Below are positions 33,344 through 44,361 of a stretch of 64,000 nucleotides of DNA, in pieces. Within the stretch, counting starts at the first letter, position 1, and every line of letters starts with the position of its first letter. Origin of the DNA: Tricholoma matsutake. Taxonomy: Eukaryota; Basidiomycota; Agaricomycetes; Agaricales; Tricholomataceae. The notes below the pieces were generated by a model. That model searched no databases and was not told the DNA's origin. It saw only the letters and a program-made list of their open reading frames with translations. The stretch is from NCBI GenBank assembly GCA_026075535.2, contig AP026540.1, positions 8,990,001 through 9,054,000 on the forward strand, in the 5' to 3' direction. A program made the translations under genes and the position numbers.

Positions 33344-34736
33344 TAGGGCTGCGCACCGTGCCGTACACTGACGGTTACGGTACCCGTACCGTCAGGACCT
33401 TGAGACTTGCCTTGACGGTACAGTGTACGGTATGGATTTATGCCGTATTGACCGTCAAAAGACGGCCGTTACGGCCGTGCATACGGTTATACGGCGCTTT
33501 CTATAAGCACTCAGCCAAAAATAGAAATGCTGACAAATTTATTTAGGTTTCGATCACACAATGACCAAACAGTCAACGAAGATAAGCCCAACGATGACGA
33601 CAACGGCGAGCTCGCCTTGTCAGTAAGACAACGACGATGACGATGCAGGGCTACCACCACCACCGAACGAACAAATGGTGGGAATACGACCACCCCGGGT
33701 AAGTGTTTTTTATGTCTCCTCTCTCATTTTCTTCATTCAACTAACTTCTATCGTTATTATCTACAGGTTTTATCTAACAACGACACTACAACGACAACCA
33801 ACGCACCTCCACCCGCTGGCTGAGGACTGCCTCGTCATTTGGGCGTAGGAGACTGCAGAAGGGCATGAAGACGAAGGATGCCGACGACTAAATCACGACA
33901 ACAACAACGAAGAGGACGACGATGATGGGAACGACAGGGATGAGCACGACAACAACCCAGACCCAGCACCCGTCCCCACCGCTGCGAGCTACTGCTCGCA
34001 GGGTGGACTACTTTTGCTGTGGATTATGACCACGGCGACGCAAGCAAAAGGAAACCGAACAACGACGAGGGGATGACCAGGGACGACCAGGGTGGCAGGG
34101 CCAGAACGAGTGGCGCAACGGACCCCACGACGGCTGGGATGGGACGGAGACAGAGAGAGTACCCGACAGCGACGGAGACGGCGGGTGAACACAACAATGA
34201 GGAGGACGGGGAGGATGAGGACGAGAACCACCACCACCACCACCACAGCACCCCCAACCACCGCCGCGGGCAACTGCTTGCGGGGTGGAAACGGGGAGCA
34301 ACAGGGAGGGGGGATGGACGGCTACCAGACGGCCAGGGCGAATAACTCGCGTTTTTCGCGGGAGCTTTTTTTGTTTTCTGTCATTCATTATTTTCGTAGC
34401 CCCTTCCCTCGCTGCGTGCGAGGGCAGTTAGTTGTACTTATCTCAATAAGAACATTTGTATCATCCCTCACACTATCTGAATAAAAATTCCAATGTATAA
34501 AACACTCTGGACCATTGCAAACAACAAACTCCTGTCGCTGCATAGTACTGGAATGTTATATTCAATTTTGTGTATTATTATATTTCCGTCAACCGTAATA
34601 CGGCCGTATTGGTACCCGTACCGTACCGTCAGAGGTTATGGGTGTTAGATATACGGACGGTGTACGGTCTACCGTATCCGTCAAACTACCGTGTGTTGTA
34701 CGGCCGTGGCCGTAATACGGACAGTGCGCAGCCCTA
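33344..34736. mobile_element. hAT-1: GC-rich non-autonomous hAT element
   Basis: 1,393 bp with TIR TAGGGCTGCGCAC at both ends and an exact 8-bp duplication AAGACGAT (33336-33343, 34737-34744), the hAT signature. Both subterminal zones are packed with TACGG/CCGTA motifs, probable transposase binding sites. The interior is rich in CGA, ACG and CAC repeats and has no transposase. Its open frames (for example 34019-34345) are compositional. Two internal hairpin-like motifs, CTGCGAGCTACTGCTCGCAG (about 33981) and a variant near 34264, recur around 55.6-56.2 kb. Its CpGs are intact, suggesting a recent arrival. Confidence 0.88.
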
Positions 34737-34764
34737 AAGACGATGATGATGGTAAGAGTAAGTG

Positions 34765-34985
34765 GCATACCCCTGTACCCTTAGTAAGGGTACAGGGGTA
34801 TGCAAGGTCTAAGCAGCCCATGCTGTCGTCGACACATGCGATTTTCAGGGGCCTCCAGGAGCACATCCAACAGATCTACCGTGATCTCCCACTTTCAACA
34901 CCTCCAAGGATCAAGACTGGCCTTCTCGACACTCACCAAAAGCTTAGTGATTACTACTACAAGTATGACCAGTCGCCATTCTATA
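34765..34985 (+). pseudogene. Patch of hAT transposase coding sequence with a 39-bp palindrome
   Basis: Replaces a point in the 5' LTR of gypsy-E without visible target duplication. Left edge: a perfect palindrome, 19-bp arms around one base (34765-34803, GCATACCCCTGTACCCTTA). The rest encodes FRGLQEHIQQIYRDLPLS and KLSDYYYKYDQSPFY, a segment I associate with the central part of agaricomycete hAT transposases. It may be filler DNA copied during break repair. Confidence 0.7.
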
Positions 34986-35067
34986 GTCCGTCTGTCCGTA
35001 CGGCCGAGGATATAGTCCGAGGCCGATAGTAAATAAGTGTAAATAAGAGTAACGTCATTACATCTGT

Positions 35068-35584
35068 ACATATTTCAAAGTTGCTTCATTACTTGTTACT
35101 TGCTTGATATCCTAATTCATGCATCACCTTCTTTATTTTGTTCTGTGCCACTTTGCTTCACTTTACATTATATTGGTACTCACCTGTAGCTATTAGATGG
35201 TAGCACCATGCTGTGTGATTTTCAAGTACATTATTTGAAGCTGGTTAGTAGGTTTTATACCACAACTCGGTATATATTATCTGCCATATGGCCTTGCATC
35301 AAAAGAAAATAAATGCAGACTAAAGAAAAAAAGTCCATGAAGTGAGGACTCGTTCATGCCAGGCGTAGCCATGGCCCAACCCGACGAGTATCTAACAAAC
35401 GGTACGGATGCTGCAGAGCATGATGACAAATCTTTCCGCTTTGGCGATCTGTGATTCACACATTTACATTGTGCTCCCCTATTCCGTGTCGATCTTTTTA
35501 TGATGGCGGTGAGAAGGTGAGGTGAATGTTCTCAGTGCCATCCTAACGATGAAGTTGACCACTGTTTGCGGAATCTACCCGTCA
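35068..35584. other. Spacer between gypsy-E and the Sro7-like gene
   Basis: AT-rich; contains no convincing ORF or repeat. It must include the 3' UTR of the minus-strand gene. Confidence 0.6.
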
Positions 35585-38500
35585 TCATCCAAACCATGAC
35601 TTTGCTGTCTGCTTCGCACTGTATTGGGTTGCAAGACGTTTTGCCTGTTAACGATGTCAAACAGAAGGGTAAAGAATCATGAAATCAATCATCACCTGCG
35701 CTACCATACTCTTGCTGCCTTCTTCTAGTGCATTGAACTGGTCTTCCAGGTCGCCGAGTGCTTGTCTACAGCCACACAGCTGAGCACTCGTACAATCAGG
35801 ACAATGAGAAAACGTACCCGCGTTCATTCAATGTTGCTGCCAGACGATTGTATAAATTGGTACTTTGCGTCACTGCGGCCGCAGCAGCAGCTGCTACATT
35901 ACTTGTGCCAGTACTACTTTGAGGTTGTCGCTCTGATTTCGGAACAGGCCTATTGGGTCCCCCAACTAACGCCGTGATCAGTAAAGATAAAATGACAACA
36001 TGAAATGCAGGATCACACACGCATGGTATCCAGCTGATCGCCTGTCATAGACTGGCTGAACGGGAACCAGGAACCGAGGAGAGAGGGCGGCCCCATTGAC
36101 ACGGGTTGGGGTTGAGGTGAAACGTCGGGTTTTGTGCACAAAAAATCTATATCAGGTAGTCCGGACGCTCGACGAATATCGAACAGCGTCCCATAGGTTG
36201 CTTGGTGCATTATTCCGGACGGTGAGTGTGGAATCCAAGCCAAAAAATCACCAGATTCGTCCATAGTTAAAGCCCTTCGGAATGGTTATATACACAACAA
36301 TTGTCAGAATTATTTAAGACACACATTGATGTAACCGCAGGGAGACTCAATGTATGGATAAGCTCAAGATGAGGAAGAGAATAAACCACTGCATAGTGGA
36401 TGTCTGTAAAAACAACCAATGCATGTGATCCTTTCATCGTGTCAAATTCTGCTGGAATAAAAGTTCAATGTATTGACCACTTACCTAGTCTCTCAATTAT
36501 CTGAGCACCCTGGATTGCACCTATTTTGCTTCCCCAGTCTGTTCTAGCAATTTTCTCCCCCGTTATGTTGGCAAAACATTTAGCGCCTTTGAGACCACAC
36601 GTCACGAAGGCACAACGCGGGGTCGTGGATCGTGTGGATTGATTTAGTCCCGCTCTGTTCGCCTTCCATTTGTTGCCCGATTTGCAATCTATAACAAAAC
36701 TACCCTGGGGCAGCGGATGTGCTACTCCTTCTGCTGAGATAGGCCCCTCACACGTCCACGACGCGAAGCTGTCAGACTGAATGATGGTGTAGATTTCACA
36801 AAAACCAGAGGTATACAGCGCGATAAGTCGAACGCGCGAGTGGCTGTCTGACAACAAGAATCTGTAAGGGATATACCGAGGGAAAGTATCTGAGGTAACA
36901 ACCTTCTTCAAGTGAACTCACAGTCCAAACCAAGGACCTGATATGAAGTGATGACTCTGAACGGCTCAAGTGAAGGCCAACTGAGCGCCTGTTTTTCTTG
37001 GTTGTATTTTGAGACTGCCGTAGAATTATGTGTGGGCCCCTCATGTCCACAACATATAACGACCCATCAGAATATGCCGCAGCCAGGAATCCTATGGTTA
37101 ATTATAAACAACTCAGGACTAGAGAGGGTACAAGCTCACCGAGATCGGATATTGCGCAAGCCTCCACACGTCCTGCACCCGGCGTTAGCATAAAGTAGGG
37201 AGAAAATCGGTCTCCGGGTTGCACTGGGACGTGTTCCAGAAGCAGTAACAGTTCATTTGAGACTCCCCTAGAAGACTTAGCCATTTGATGGCTTGACAGC
37301 CGATAGACTACAACCTGTCCTGTCTGCAGAGTCACGACAACGTCTTGCGATTCTTGTGCAAGGGACACAGAGTCAATGCGGGCGCAATCAAGGATAGTTG
37401 GTGATGTCCGTCTTGACACAAAAGGATCCATAAAAAGAAGTTTAAGATCAATGGTAAGAGGAGGCAATGAGTTAGGAAAGTTGTTTTTGATGGGCGTCGG
37501 CTTCAAGCCATCTAACAACTGAGCGCTGATATCATAAAACCGAATAGTCAAATCAAGGTTGTACGTGATGGCTAAACGATGAGGTTGATGCTGGAAGAAA
37601 GACGAAGGTGACAAGTGGATACCGTGAATGCACCAATGACGTACCTTGGATAACTTCAGCTCAGTCTTCTTAGTATCGTCGGCCCATGCTAAGCCGCCTT
37701 CGAGCGGCAAATAAAGAACATGATTGGTATTCCTATCCACCAGCGTTTGATATGTATCTGTTTCAACTTTCAGGAGTTGCCCGTTCAACAATCCAGTGGT
37801 ACCATTCATAAGAGCGGATGGAAGCTGTAAACGTTTGGGTTCATCGCTTACTTGTAACGATCTCAGTGTAGACTCCAGATCATCGCATACAGTGTCCACA
37901 GGATCTTTTTTGTTTTCCTGCGAATCAACGTCGTCATCCTCGGCGTCTAGTGGGATAGAAAATTCAGGTGGGGGGAATTGAAATGCCTCGACAACACGTG
38001 AAGCTCCGGTACCCTCGGTCAGTAACAAGATTGCTATAGGGTCTGAAGTCCCAGCAAAATGGGGGCTCTCTCTAGGGACAAGCAAATAATCCTGGACAAT
38101 TCCACGCGTGTAGTAAAAGAAAGTCTTTGAATGATTAAGTGACTCTTGCATTGCCGTTCGCATGTGCGGAGGAAGAAGTTGTTGATCACTAGACATCGAT
38201 TCCCGAGGATTGAAAGCCGGGAACAAGTAAACAGTTATTCCAGTTGCCTGGTTCGTGTGAAGACCTCCAAATATAGTGAGCGTAGTCTCGCCGCCTCTGG
38301 GATCCGAAGTTCCTGCCAAGGCACTCCATGATAATTTGAATATCGGTTCTCGATCGGTTTGCAAGGAACCTTTACTAGCCCGAGACATGTGTTCGCTAAG
38401 TGTTTCTGGGTTCACCACGTTTACGTCAATCTCGTCCAGCGTCCTGACAAGAAGTGGCTGCTCGTGGTCTAAAACTGCCCAGAATGCTAAGGAACCATCG

Positions 38501-39715
38501 GCGTGACCAACAACGAAGAAATGACCAGTAGGATGAATGGCGATGGCAGTAACAGGAGGTTTGCGATGTCTCAAGAGGTCCTGGACAAGTTGACTATTAA
38601 AAGAATTCCTTGAATGAAGGGAATCTTACGCAGTCTCCATACCCCAAACCCCCCGGCGCCCCAGGAGGCAGAACTAGTTCGAAAGCCCCGACCGTGTTGG
38701 ATTTCGTCTGTAGAGAGTAAAGCTTCCGGTTTTACATGAGTTGCTTAGGAACGCACAAGATCTGACAAGATTACACCACCTAGAAGACCATGTATCAGCA
38801 GTTGAAGGGCAGAAGTTTCCGCCTCATACCAGAGTATGCGATAAACAATAAGGTCAGATTTCTGGGGTGTCCCACAGTTTCTACGATCGTGCACCTAAAA
38901 TTCAGTTATGTAAAGGGAAATATGAAAGAAGACGGAAACGCGTATTACGACTCAGGAGTCGACATATCAGGCGCTCCGCTCGCAACGATCTCCCTCTCAT
39001 GAAGTTTCCACAGATTAGGAATGGTATAAGGGGACTTCCGCAGGCAGGCCAAGTCATAAGTCCTAATTTCTCCAGAATTCAAGGAGACGAAGAGCTGGTG
39101 AAAGTGGTATTGACCTAAATGCACCTGCGGCAAAGGTTTAACACGTACATGGTCATGAGAAGGCGACAGCGTAAGAAAGCTAGAGGCAAGAGCAAAATGA
39201 TCAGCGCGTCATATTAGAACATTGGCTTGATTAAGAGTCTAACTTCGTCAGGTCAAATCTGGCTGAGATTAGGAACTTGGGTCGACCGTAACTGGATAAA
39301 TCCCAAACGTGTAGCAGGCTATTGGCGTCTACGATATCATGTATGAACCTGAGTAGCACTACCGTTCCACAGCTTGATAGACATACCCATGCAGACGAGT
39401 TTAAAGGATGAGGTTGCGAAGTGAAGAAACTTGACTCCTACTGGTTCAGGAAGTTTTAGCCTCGTTTCAACTCCAGGACCTCCAAAAACGTAGATAAATC
39501 CCCCAGCAGTACCTGAGATAGGATGTAGGTCGGCATGTAGTGAGCGACAATAAAGGGGGCGTACCTACGGCAAGGAGCCTGGATATGGGCTCTGTGGCTA
39601 GCGCTGTTATGTCCAGAGGATAATCGAACGATCTCAGTATCCCAACATTCCAGTCGTCGGGGTCTCGCATGTCAATCGAAAGATCCTCGTAGATATCGCG
39701 ATGTTTGTGGAACAT
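35585..39715 (-). CDS. SRO7: Lgl/Sro7/tomosyn-family WD40 protein, 16 exons
   Basis: Host gene for a polarity and exocytosis regulator; Sro7-family proteins bind Sec9/SNAP-25-type SNAREs and the Sec4 exocytic machinery at the plasma membrane. I traced 16 exons: 39715-39565, 39512-39387, 39328-39244, 39179-39149, 39094-38949, 38894-38830, 38779-38757, 38707-38643, 38593-37140, 37091-36903, 36847-36485, 36451-36325, 36274-36021, 35965-35818, 35765-35696, 35644-35585. All introns are GT-AG with matching phases, giving 3,357 nt (1,118 residues), usual for the family. Landmarks: MFHKHRDIYEDL start, FDYPLDITALATEP, DANSLLHVWDLS, ELVLPPGAPGG, AIAIHPTGHFFVVGHADG, MRGPHIILRQ, LGGPNRPVPK, and a tomosyn-like R-SNARE tail (NLYNRLAATLNERG to AKSWFG). 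No internal stop. A few 5' splice sites (GTTAGA, GTTGTT) and the 33-nt intron 11 are less certain. Confidence 0.93.
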
Positions 39716-41374
39716 TAGGGTTGCATTAGGGTTAACTTCTGTGAAAAATACCATAATAGTTAACACTTAATTTTTATTAACCGGTTATTAACTGTTAGAA
39801 ACTTATAGGCCTAGAGACCATGTTAACAGTTTTTAAAAACTCTACTAGTACTGCAGCCAGTAGATCGTATTGTAAATTAATTGCTAAGGGTCGGATGCGG
39901 CTTTTCCCACTTTTTGTATTACAACATCGCCAACCGAGCCCCAGATGCTAGCGATGGGAAGGCACAGAAATTTAGTAAATCTCTCGAAATTCTGCTCAAA
40001 AACCTCCCAGTGACCTAAGGCTTAATATGATTCTAAGACTAAGGGTTAGTACTTTAGTATCGATCGAGGACAATAGTAAGGCTTAATTAAGTCTTAGAAA
40101 CAATGACTCATTGAATATGACTAAAATAATATAGGTGATTGCGCAATGAATTTTTTATGGAGCCTCTATAGTACCTAACACCAATGCCTCCTTTGAAGGG
40201 GCCTATCTGGGATCACTTTCTAACTTTGAAAAGCAGAATGGCTCCCATGTCCATGCACACTGTCGCGGTTGCATCGAGAAGCTCACGAGCTTGAACGATG
40301 GTTTTCCGATCACTCTGCTGGGTATAAATAGATGCAAATATCGGAAAAAGAACTAAAAATTAAAAGAATTGCTGGCTCCTTCCACAAAAGTCTGCAGCCA
40401 TTTTCTACTAATCAAAAAAACTGCAACTGGACTTAGGATTCTTCACAACTACTATTAATCCTTTTCAAAATGTCTTTTGGTGCTGTTGGTAGTGAATAAG
40501 CAAACAACAGGTATTTTTGCTAAACAAATGGACCAGGTCCTCATAGAATAATATGAGTATAATTGAAATCTACAGTACATGGACATGTGAAGTACCTGAG
40601 TCTAACCTTTTCATGTGTATTTAGCCCACAGCTGAGAATCTGAAACCTGGGGATGTGACAACTGCCTAGAAGGTCACTGACTGCTGGGTATACTGCACTA
40701 CAAGTTGCTTGAAACCTCCCTGATACCTGTGGAATATCTTCCAGTAGTTTGATAGTAGATTCATAGCAAAATATAGGTGTGCAGATTAATATTGAGGAGT
40801 GACCAAGAAAGACATGATCCTAAGCAAAGTCTTGTCTCATTTTTAAATTACAGCAGGGGATATTAAATGGAAGACATCTGAAATGAACTAAGAGTGCTTG
40901 TTTGGAAGATACAGCTGTGGATCAGAGTGGAAACCAATAATATTGGGTGGATGGCTAATAACTGACCCCTATGGCAGATAACTTGTGGCAGTGCCACTGT
41001 CAGGCTAATAACAGCAGATCAATTTCCTCAGCCCATAGAAGCCCAAATAATTTTTTGAAAAGACAGAAACACCATATTATTGTTGTACTATTTGCATGTA
41101 AAACAAGGTAGTATGACAAGCAGAAGTACAACCCAGAGAGACAAATGTTGTTGTGAGCACGGCAATTGCCATGGCTAATAACGTTATTAGACACCCAGCA
41201 CAGTGATCGGTAAGCCTGAACGATGGCAAACCCAAGCTATGGGAGGGCAATCCCCGCTATTTGCCAATTATTTGGCTTGGTCACAAAATGATGGTTTTGC
41301 TGAAGCATCAATTTTTTGCATTACACAGCAACTTTCACAGCTTGTCATAGCAGAGAAAGTTCTCACATTTTTTA
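39716..41374. other. Upstream region of the Sro7-like gene
   Basis: About 1.65 kb with no convincing gene. It should hold the promoter of the minus-strand gene. Two AACCCTAATG motifs overlap the start codon region. A 65-codon minus frame at 41000-41194 looks like chance. Confidence 0.55.
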
Positions 41375-41594
41375 TTCTCTACTAGGGTGGCCGAAGTTCA
41401 GTTCAGTCTGGTTCTTCGCACTTTTTGCTGAACACTGAACTGAACTTTGAGAAAATTTCCTGGACCGAACTGAGGACTGAACAGAACTGGATAGAACCGG
41501 TTCTGTACAGTTCTGTCCAGTTCAGTTCTCGGTTTGAACTGGGTGAACTGGAAGATTTAAAATAAAATAAAAAATCTATGGTAACACCTATCTA

Positions 41595-42717
41595 TCAAAT
41601 TTTGATCGGTTCTACTACTTCATGGGCATCAACATCAGTATGAGCATCAATAAAGTGAGATTTGTAGGCATGTTTGAGGATCTGCACCCTCCCAAACAGG
41701 AATGGATCCATACCATTTCGGTGCAGAGTATCTGTGATGCCACTACTCAAAAAAGATCTTTCTGAGGCCACAGATGAGCCTTGGATGGCCAGATAATCGT
41801 GTGCAATTTGTGATAGGGTAGGGTACTGCTTCGAATGATACTGAGAGGTCATTTAGTAACTGTCTGTCTCACGAAAAGAAGTGTACATACCCCCCACCAC
41901 TTAATTGGGTCCAGGTCCTGCTCTCTAGCCTGAGCATGAGTGCAATAAAACACGATAAACGCGAGGACGTACATGCAGGCCTTGCAGAAATGGCCCTTTT
42001 CAACTTTACCCGTTGCCTTGTCCTGGATTTCGCCTGGTGTAAACATTACATGTAAGTCTTGTGTACATGGATCTTCTCCTCGATGGAAGTGCTTTCGTGG
42101 TGGCTAAGAATACTTGTAAGTGAAGAGGTTGACAGAAAGGCCATGCAACTTACCATACGTTTGCACTGAATCTCTTCCTTCATCTTCTCATATTTTTCCA
42201 GTGGATCCTCCGCCACTTCATCCTCAGCCTCATCAACTTTGTTACCAACTTCCTTTTGGCTGTCAGACTCGTTGTAGGGCGGCGGGGTTTTGAAGTGGAA
42301 GTAGCTACCTTTGCAACAGAACCCTTTTCTGGGGATGGAGGGGCAGAGTTCGCACATTTTCGTTCAGGCTTGAACTTTGCGGCATTAGTGGGTTCTGAGA
42401 TAAGCAAGATCAGCTGAGCAGTTAGCAGATAAGATGAACGAGTTCACTTTTCTCACCGACTACACAGATGAAATTAGAGATGAATGGTCGTGAATAGGAG
42501 ATATGGAATGTAAACGCACAAATAAATTTTGATTGAAAGAATTTGCGGCTTTTGGGCGATTGGAATGCGGCACCTGCACCTGCCCTGTCAGATAGCTTTG
42601 GGACTCGTTTGCCGCTGACTTTTCTTGCTGGGGCTTTGTTCTTCAATCCTGGGAGAAGATCATCCTCGGTATCTGATGTCTGTTGAGCCGAGCTGTCAGA
42701 TCTTTTGTGCTTGCAAG
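41595..42717 (-). pseudogene. hAT-2 transposase remainder (N-terminal linker, zinc finger part, dimerisation domain)
   Basis: Minus-strand exons: KHKRSDSSAQQTSDTEDD (from 42712), a Lys/Pro-rich linker, EIQDKATGKVEKGHFCKAC (half of a BED-type finger), DPIKWWG and then QYPTLSQIAHDYLAIQGSSV and ASERSFLSSGITDTLHR, the hAT C-terminal dimerisation motif. Stop at 41595. The catalytic middle of the protein is missing. Confidence 0.85.
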
Positions 42718-43387
42718 TGTTAAGGGCGAAGCCTCAACCACTCGATCTAGTCGATGTGGTTCAACGAGGTGCTTCCTCGATGAGTCGTTCGGCACTAGTC
42801 TTACTCGGAGTGTCCGACGTAAGATGGGTAGTGCACTCTAGCAGGGCTTCTGCGTAGAGTCGTTCAGGTTCACGCACTAAGGGGCTTCCTTAGTGGTTTT
42901 GAGTAAGTTTGCGAGTTGCAAGTTAAGGCTGTTAATTGCCTAGATCTAAACTAAGGACATCCCTACTACAAGTCGCAGTACTTATACCAGAAGGGAGGTC
43001 CTTATCATCCAATCAGAAAGGTAGATGTGTATCAAGTAATAATAGAAACAATAGGCCTCATGCCTAGCATGAGGCGTCCAATGTCACAGATCCGATGTCA
43101 AGGACATGCTGCGGTGCAGCATGTCAATTGTGAGAGTCCGACATCATGGACCTCATGTCAGGAGGCTGTCATATCACAGCATGTGTGGGAGTGGTTTTGG
43201 GTGCATGGAGTCACCATGTGTCAAGGGTGCCTTCCACAGGAAGGGGATCGAATGGATGCAGTCGGCATGCGTCGTGTGTGTGTCTGATGTCAAGGACATG
43301 CCCTAGGCATGAATCAAGGGGTGCCTCCTGTCTGGAGGGGATCGTCGGGTGTGTCGGGTTCCATGAGTTACAAGGAAAATTGTAACA
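42718..43387 (-). repeat. 3' LTR of gypsy-F
   Basis: 670 bp, TGTTACAATTTTCC to CCCTTAACA on the element strand. The tract AGTGGGGGGGTAA (43388-43400) just upstream is the polypurine primer. At two sites this LTR has TG where the 5' LTR has CA, both derivable from CG. Confidence 0.93.
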
Positions 43388-43736
43388 TTACCCCCCCACT
43401 ATGGTCGAAAGTTCCACACTTCGACCTAAATCTTTGTCTCTCCTTCATGGTCTGATCGGGCGTGGTCTGGTTATGTGGGTAGGTCGGGGTCAAGGGGTAC
43501 GATGGAGGAATCGTTCATGTCCAAGCTTGGACCGTGATCAGGTTCTTTTCGTTTTATACTGCCTTTAGCAGTGGTGTCAAAGAGTCGGTGGTGTCGTCAG
43601 AAGGGGGAGGGGTGTGTAGGGTTTGCACAGTATCAAGGGTAATCACTGTAGTTTTACATCTTTGTGGATGATTGCTAGTTTAACGTCTTTGCGGACGGTC
43701 AGTAGTTTAACATCTTTGCGGACGATCAGTTTGCAC

Positions 43737-44300
43737 CTAGTTGTGCTCAGTGGTCTGGGGTGTCAGTGTATGGGGGTGTTGGCTGGAACACAGCAACGTC
43801 CCCAGTTCTCCATGTCGTCCAAATAAGAGCTGCCTTGCCAGCTCCAATCTGCTTTCTTCATCATAGTGGGTGTTCCACTGAAGGTCATTCCACAGTAGTG
43901 GGCCAATCCCCACTAGTGGTCTCCTGCCTGGGGTCAGACCATCGCAGTCGACAACAAATTGTTCGGGGAGATAGTCTCCGCCGTCTAACTCTTCTTCAAA
44001 GCACCACTCCTCAAATTGTGCTTTTACCCAGGTCAAATCCATTTTCGTGCTCCTTCGCGCATAGAGGCAGCATGTTGGGCAAGTCGAGGATATTCTCTTT
44101 ATCCAGTTGTCTCTGTTTATCCAGAATGTGATTCCATGCGGGCATTCCCAAGAGGGTTGCCCCGGCAGTCTGTTTGTTCTTGGTGACTGGTCAATGACTC
44201 GTCGTCCAGTCGCCATGTTCTTCTCGTATTCATTCTTTATCAAAAGGGGGTGGGGGTGGGAGTGAACGTGAAGGGCATCAACATTCAGTGGGTCAATCAT
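43737..44300 (-). CDS. Gypsy-F ORF3, downstream of pol
   Basis: ATG at 44300 to TAG at 43737, 187 codons, no internal stop. It begins MIDPLNVDALHVHSHPHP. It contains CPHGITFWINRDNW and CPTCCLYARR, a possible zinc-binding set, then an acidic stretch (FEEWCFEEELDGGDY). It lies between the chromodomain stop and the 3' LTR on the same strand. I do not recognise the family; it could be an accessory retrotransposon protein or a captured fragment. The frame is intact although pol next to it has many stops. Confidence 0.55.
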   Translation of the reverse strand: MIDPLNVDALHVHSHPHPLLIKNEYEKNMATGRRVIDQSPRTNRLPGQPSWECPHGITFWINRDNWIKRISSTCPTCCLYARRSTKMDLTWVKAQFEEWCFEEELDGGDYLPEQFVVDCDGLTPGRRPLVGIGPLLWNDLQWNTHYDEESRLELARQLLFGRHGELGTLLCSSQHPHTLTPQTTEHN

Positions 44301-44361
44301 CGTTTAGGGGGTATCAGGGGTGTCATTTGGTTTAGATAGTGGGGGGTTTCTTGGGTTCTCG

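Larger units (their letters stand above)
27421..35062 (-). mobile_element. Gypsy-E, chromodomain Ty3/gypsy retrotransposon with three insertions
   Basis: Minus-strand element with exact TCTGT duplications at 27416-27420 and 35063-35067. LTRs: 3' at 27421-27618, 5' at 33239-35062 (198 bp once insertions are removed). Gag, protease, RT, RNase H, integrase and chromodomain are present. It contains a foldback MITE (27986-28249) between integrase and chromodomain, and in its 5' LTR hAT-1 (33344-34736) and a hAT coding patch (34765-34985). Confidence 0.95.
33239..35062 (-). repeat. 5' LTR of gypsy-E, interrupted twice
   Basis: LTR sequence at 33239-33343, 34737-34764 and 34986-35062, with hAT-1 and the transposase patch between. 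It retains CpGs at nine sites where the 3' LTR shows TG or CA. Confidence 0.93.

Noticed and set aside
34019..34345. His/Asp-rich protein gene within hAT-1
   Set aside because: Open frames exist on both strands because of biased CGA/ACG/CAC composition; no domain, intron or conservation evidence.
41000..41194. Small gene upstream of hAT-2
   Set aside because: 65 codons, low-complexity, no recognisable motif and no splice signals.
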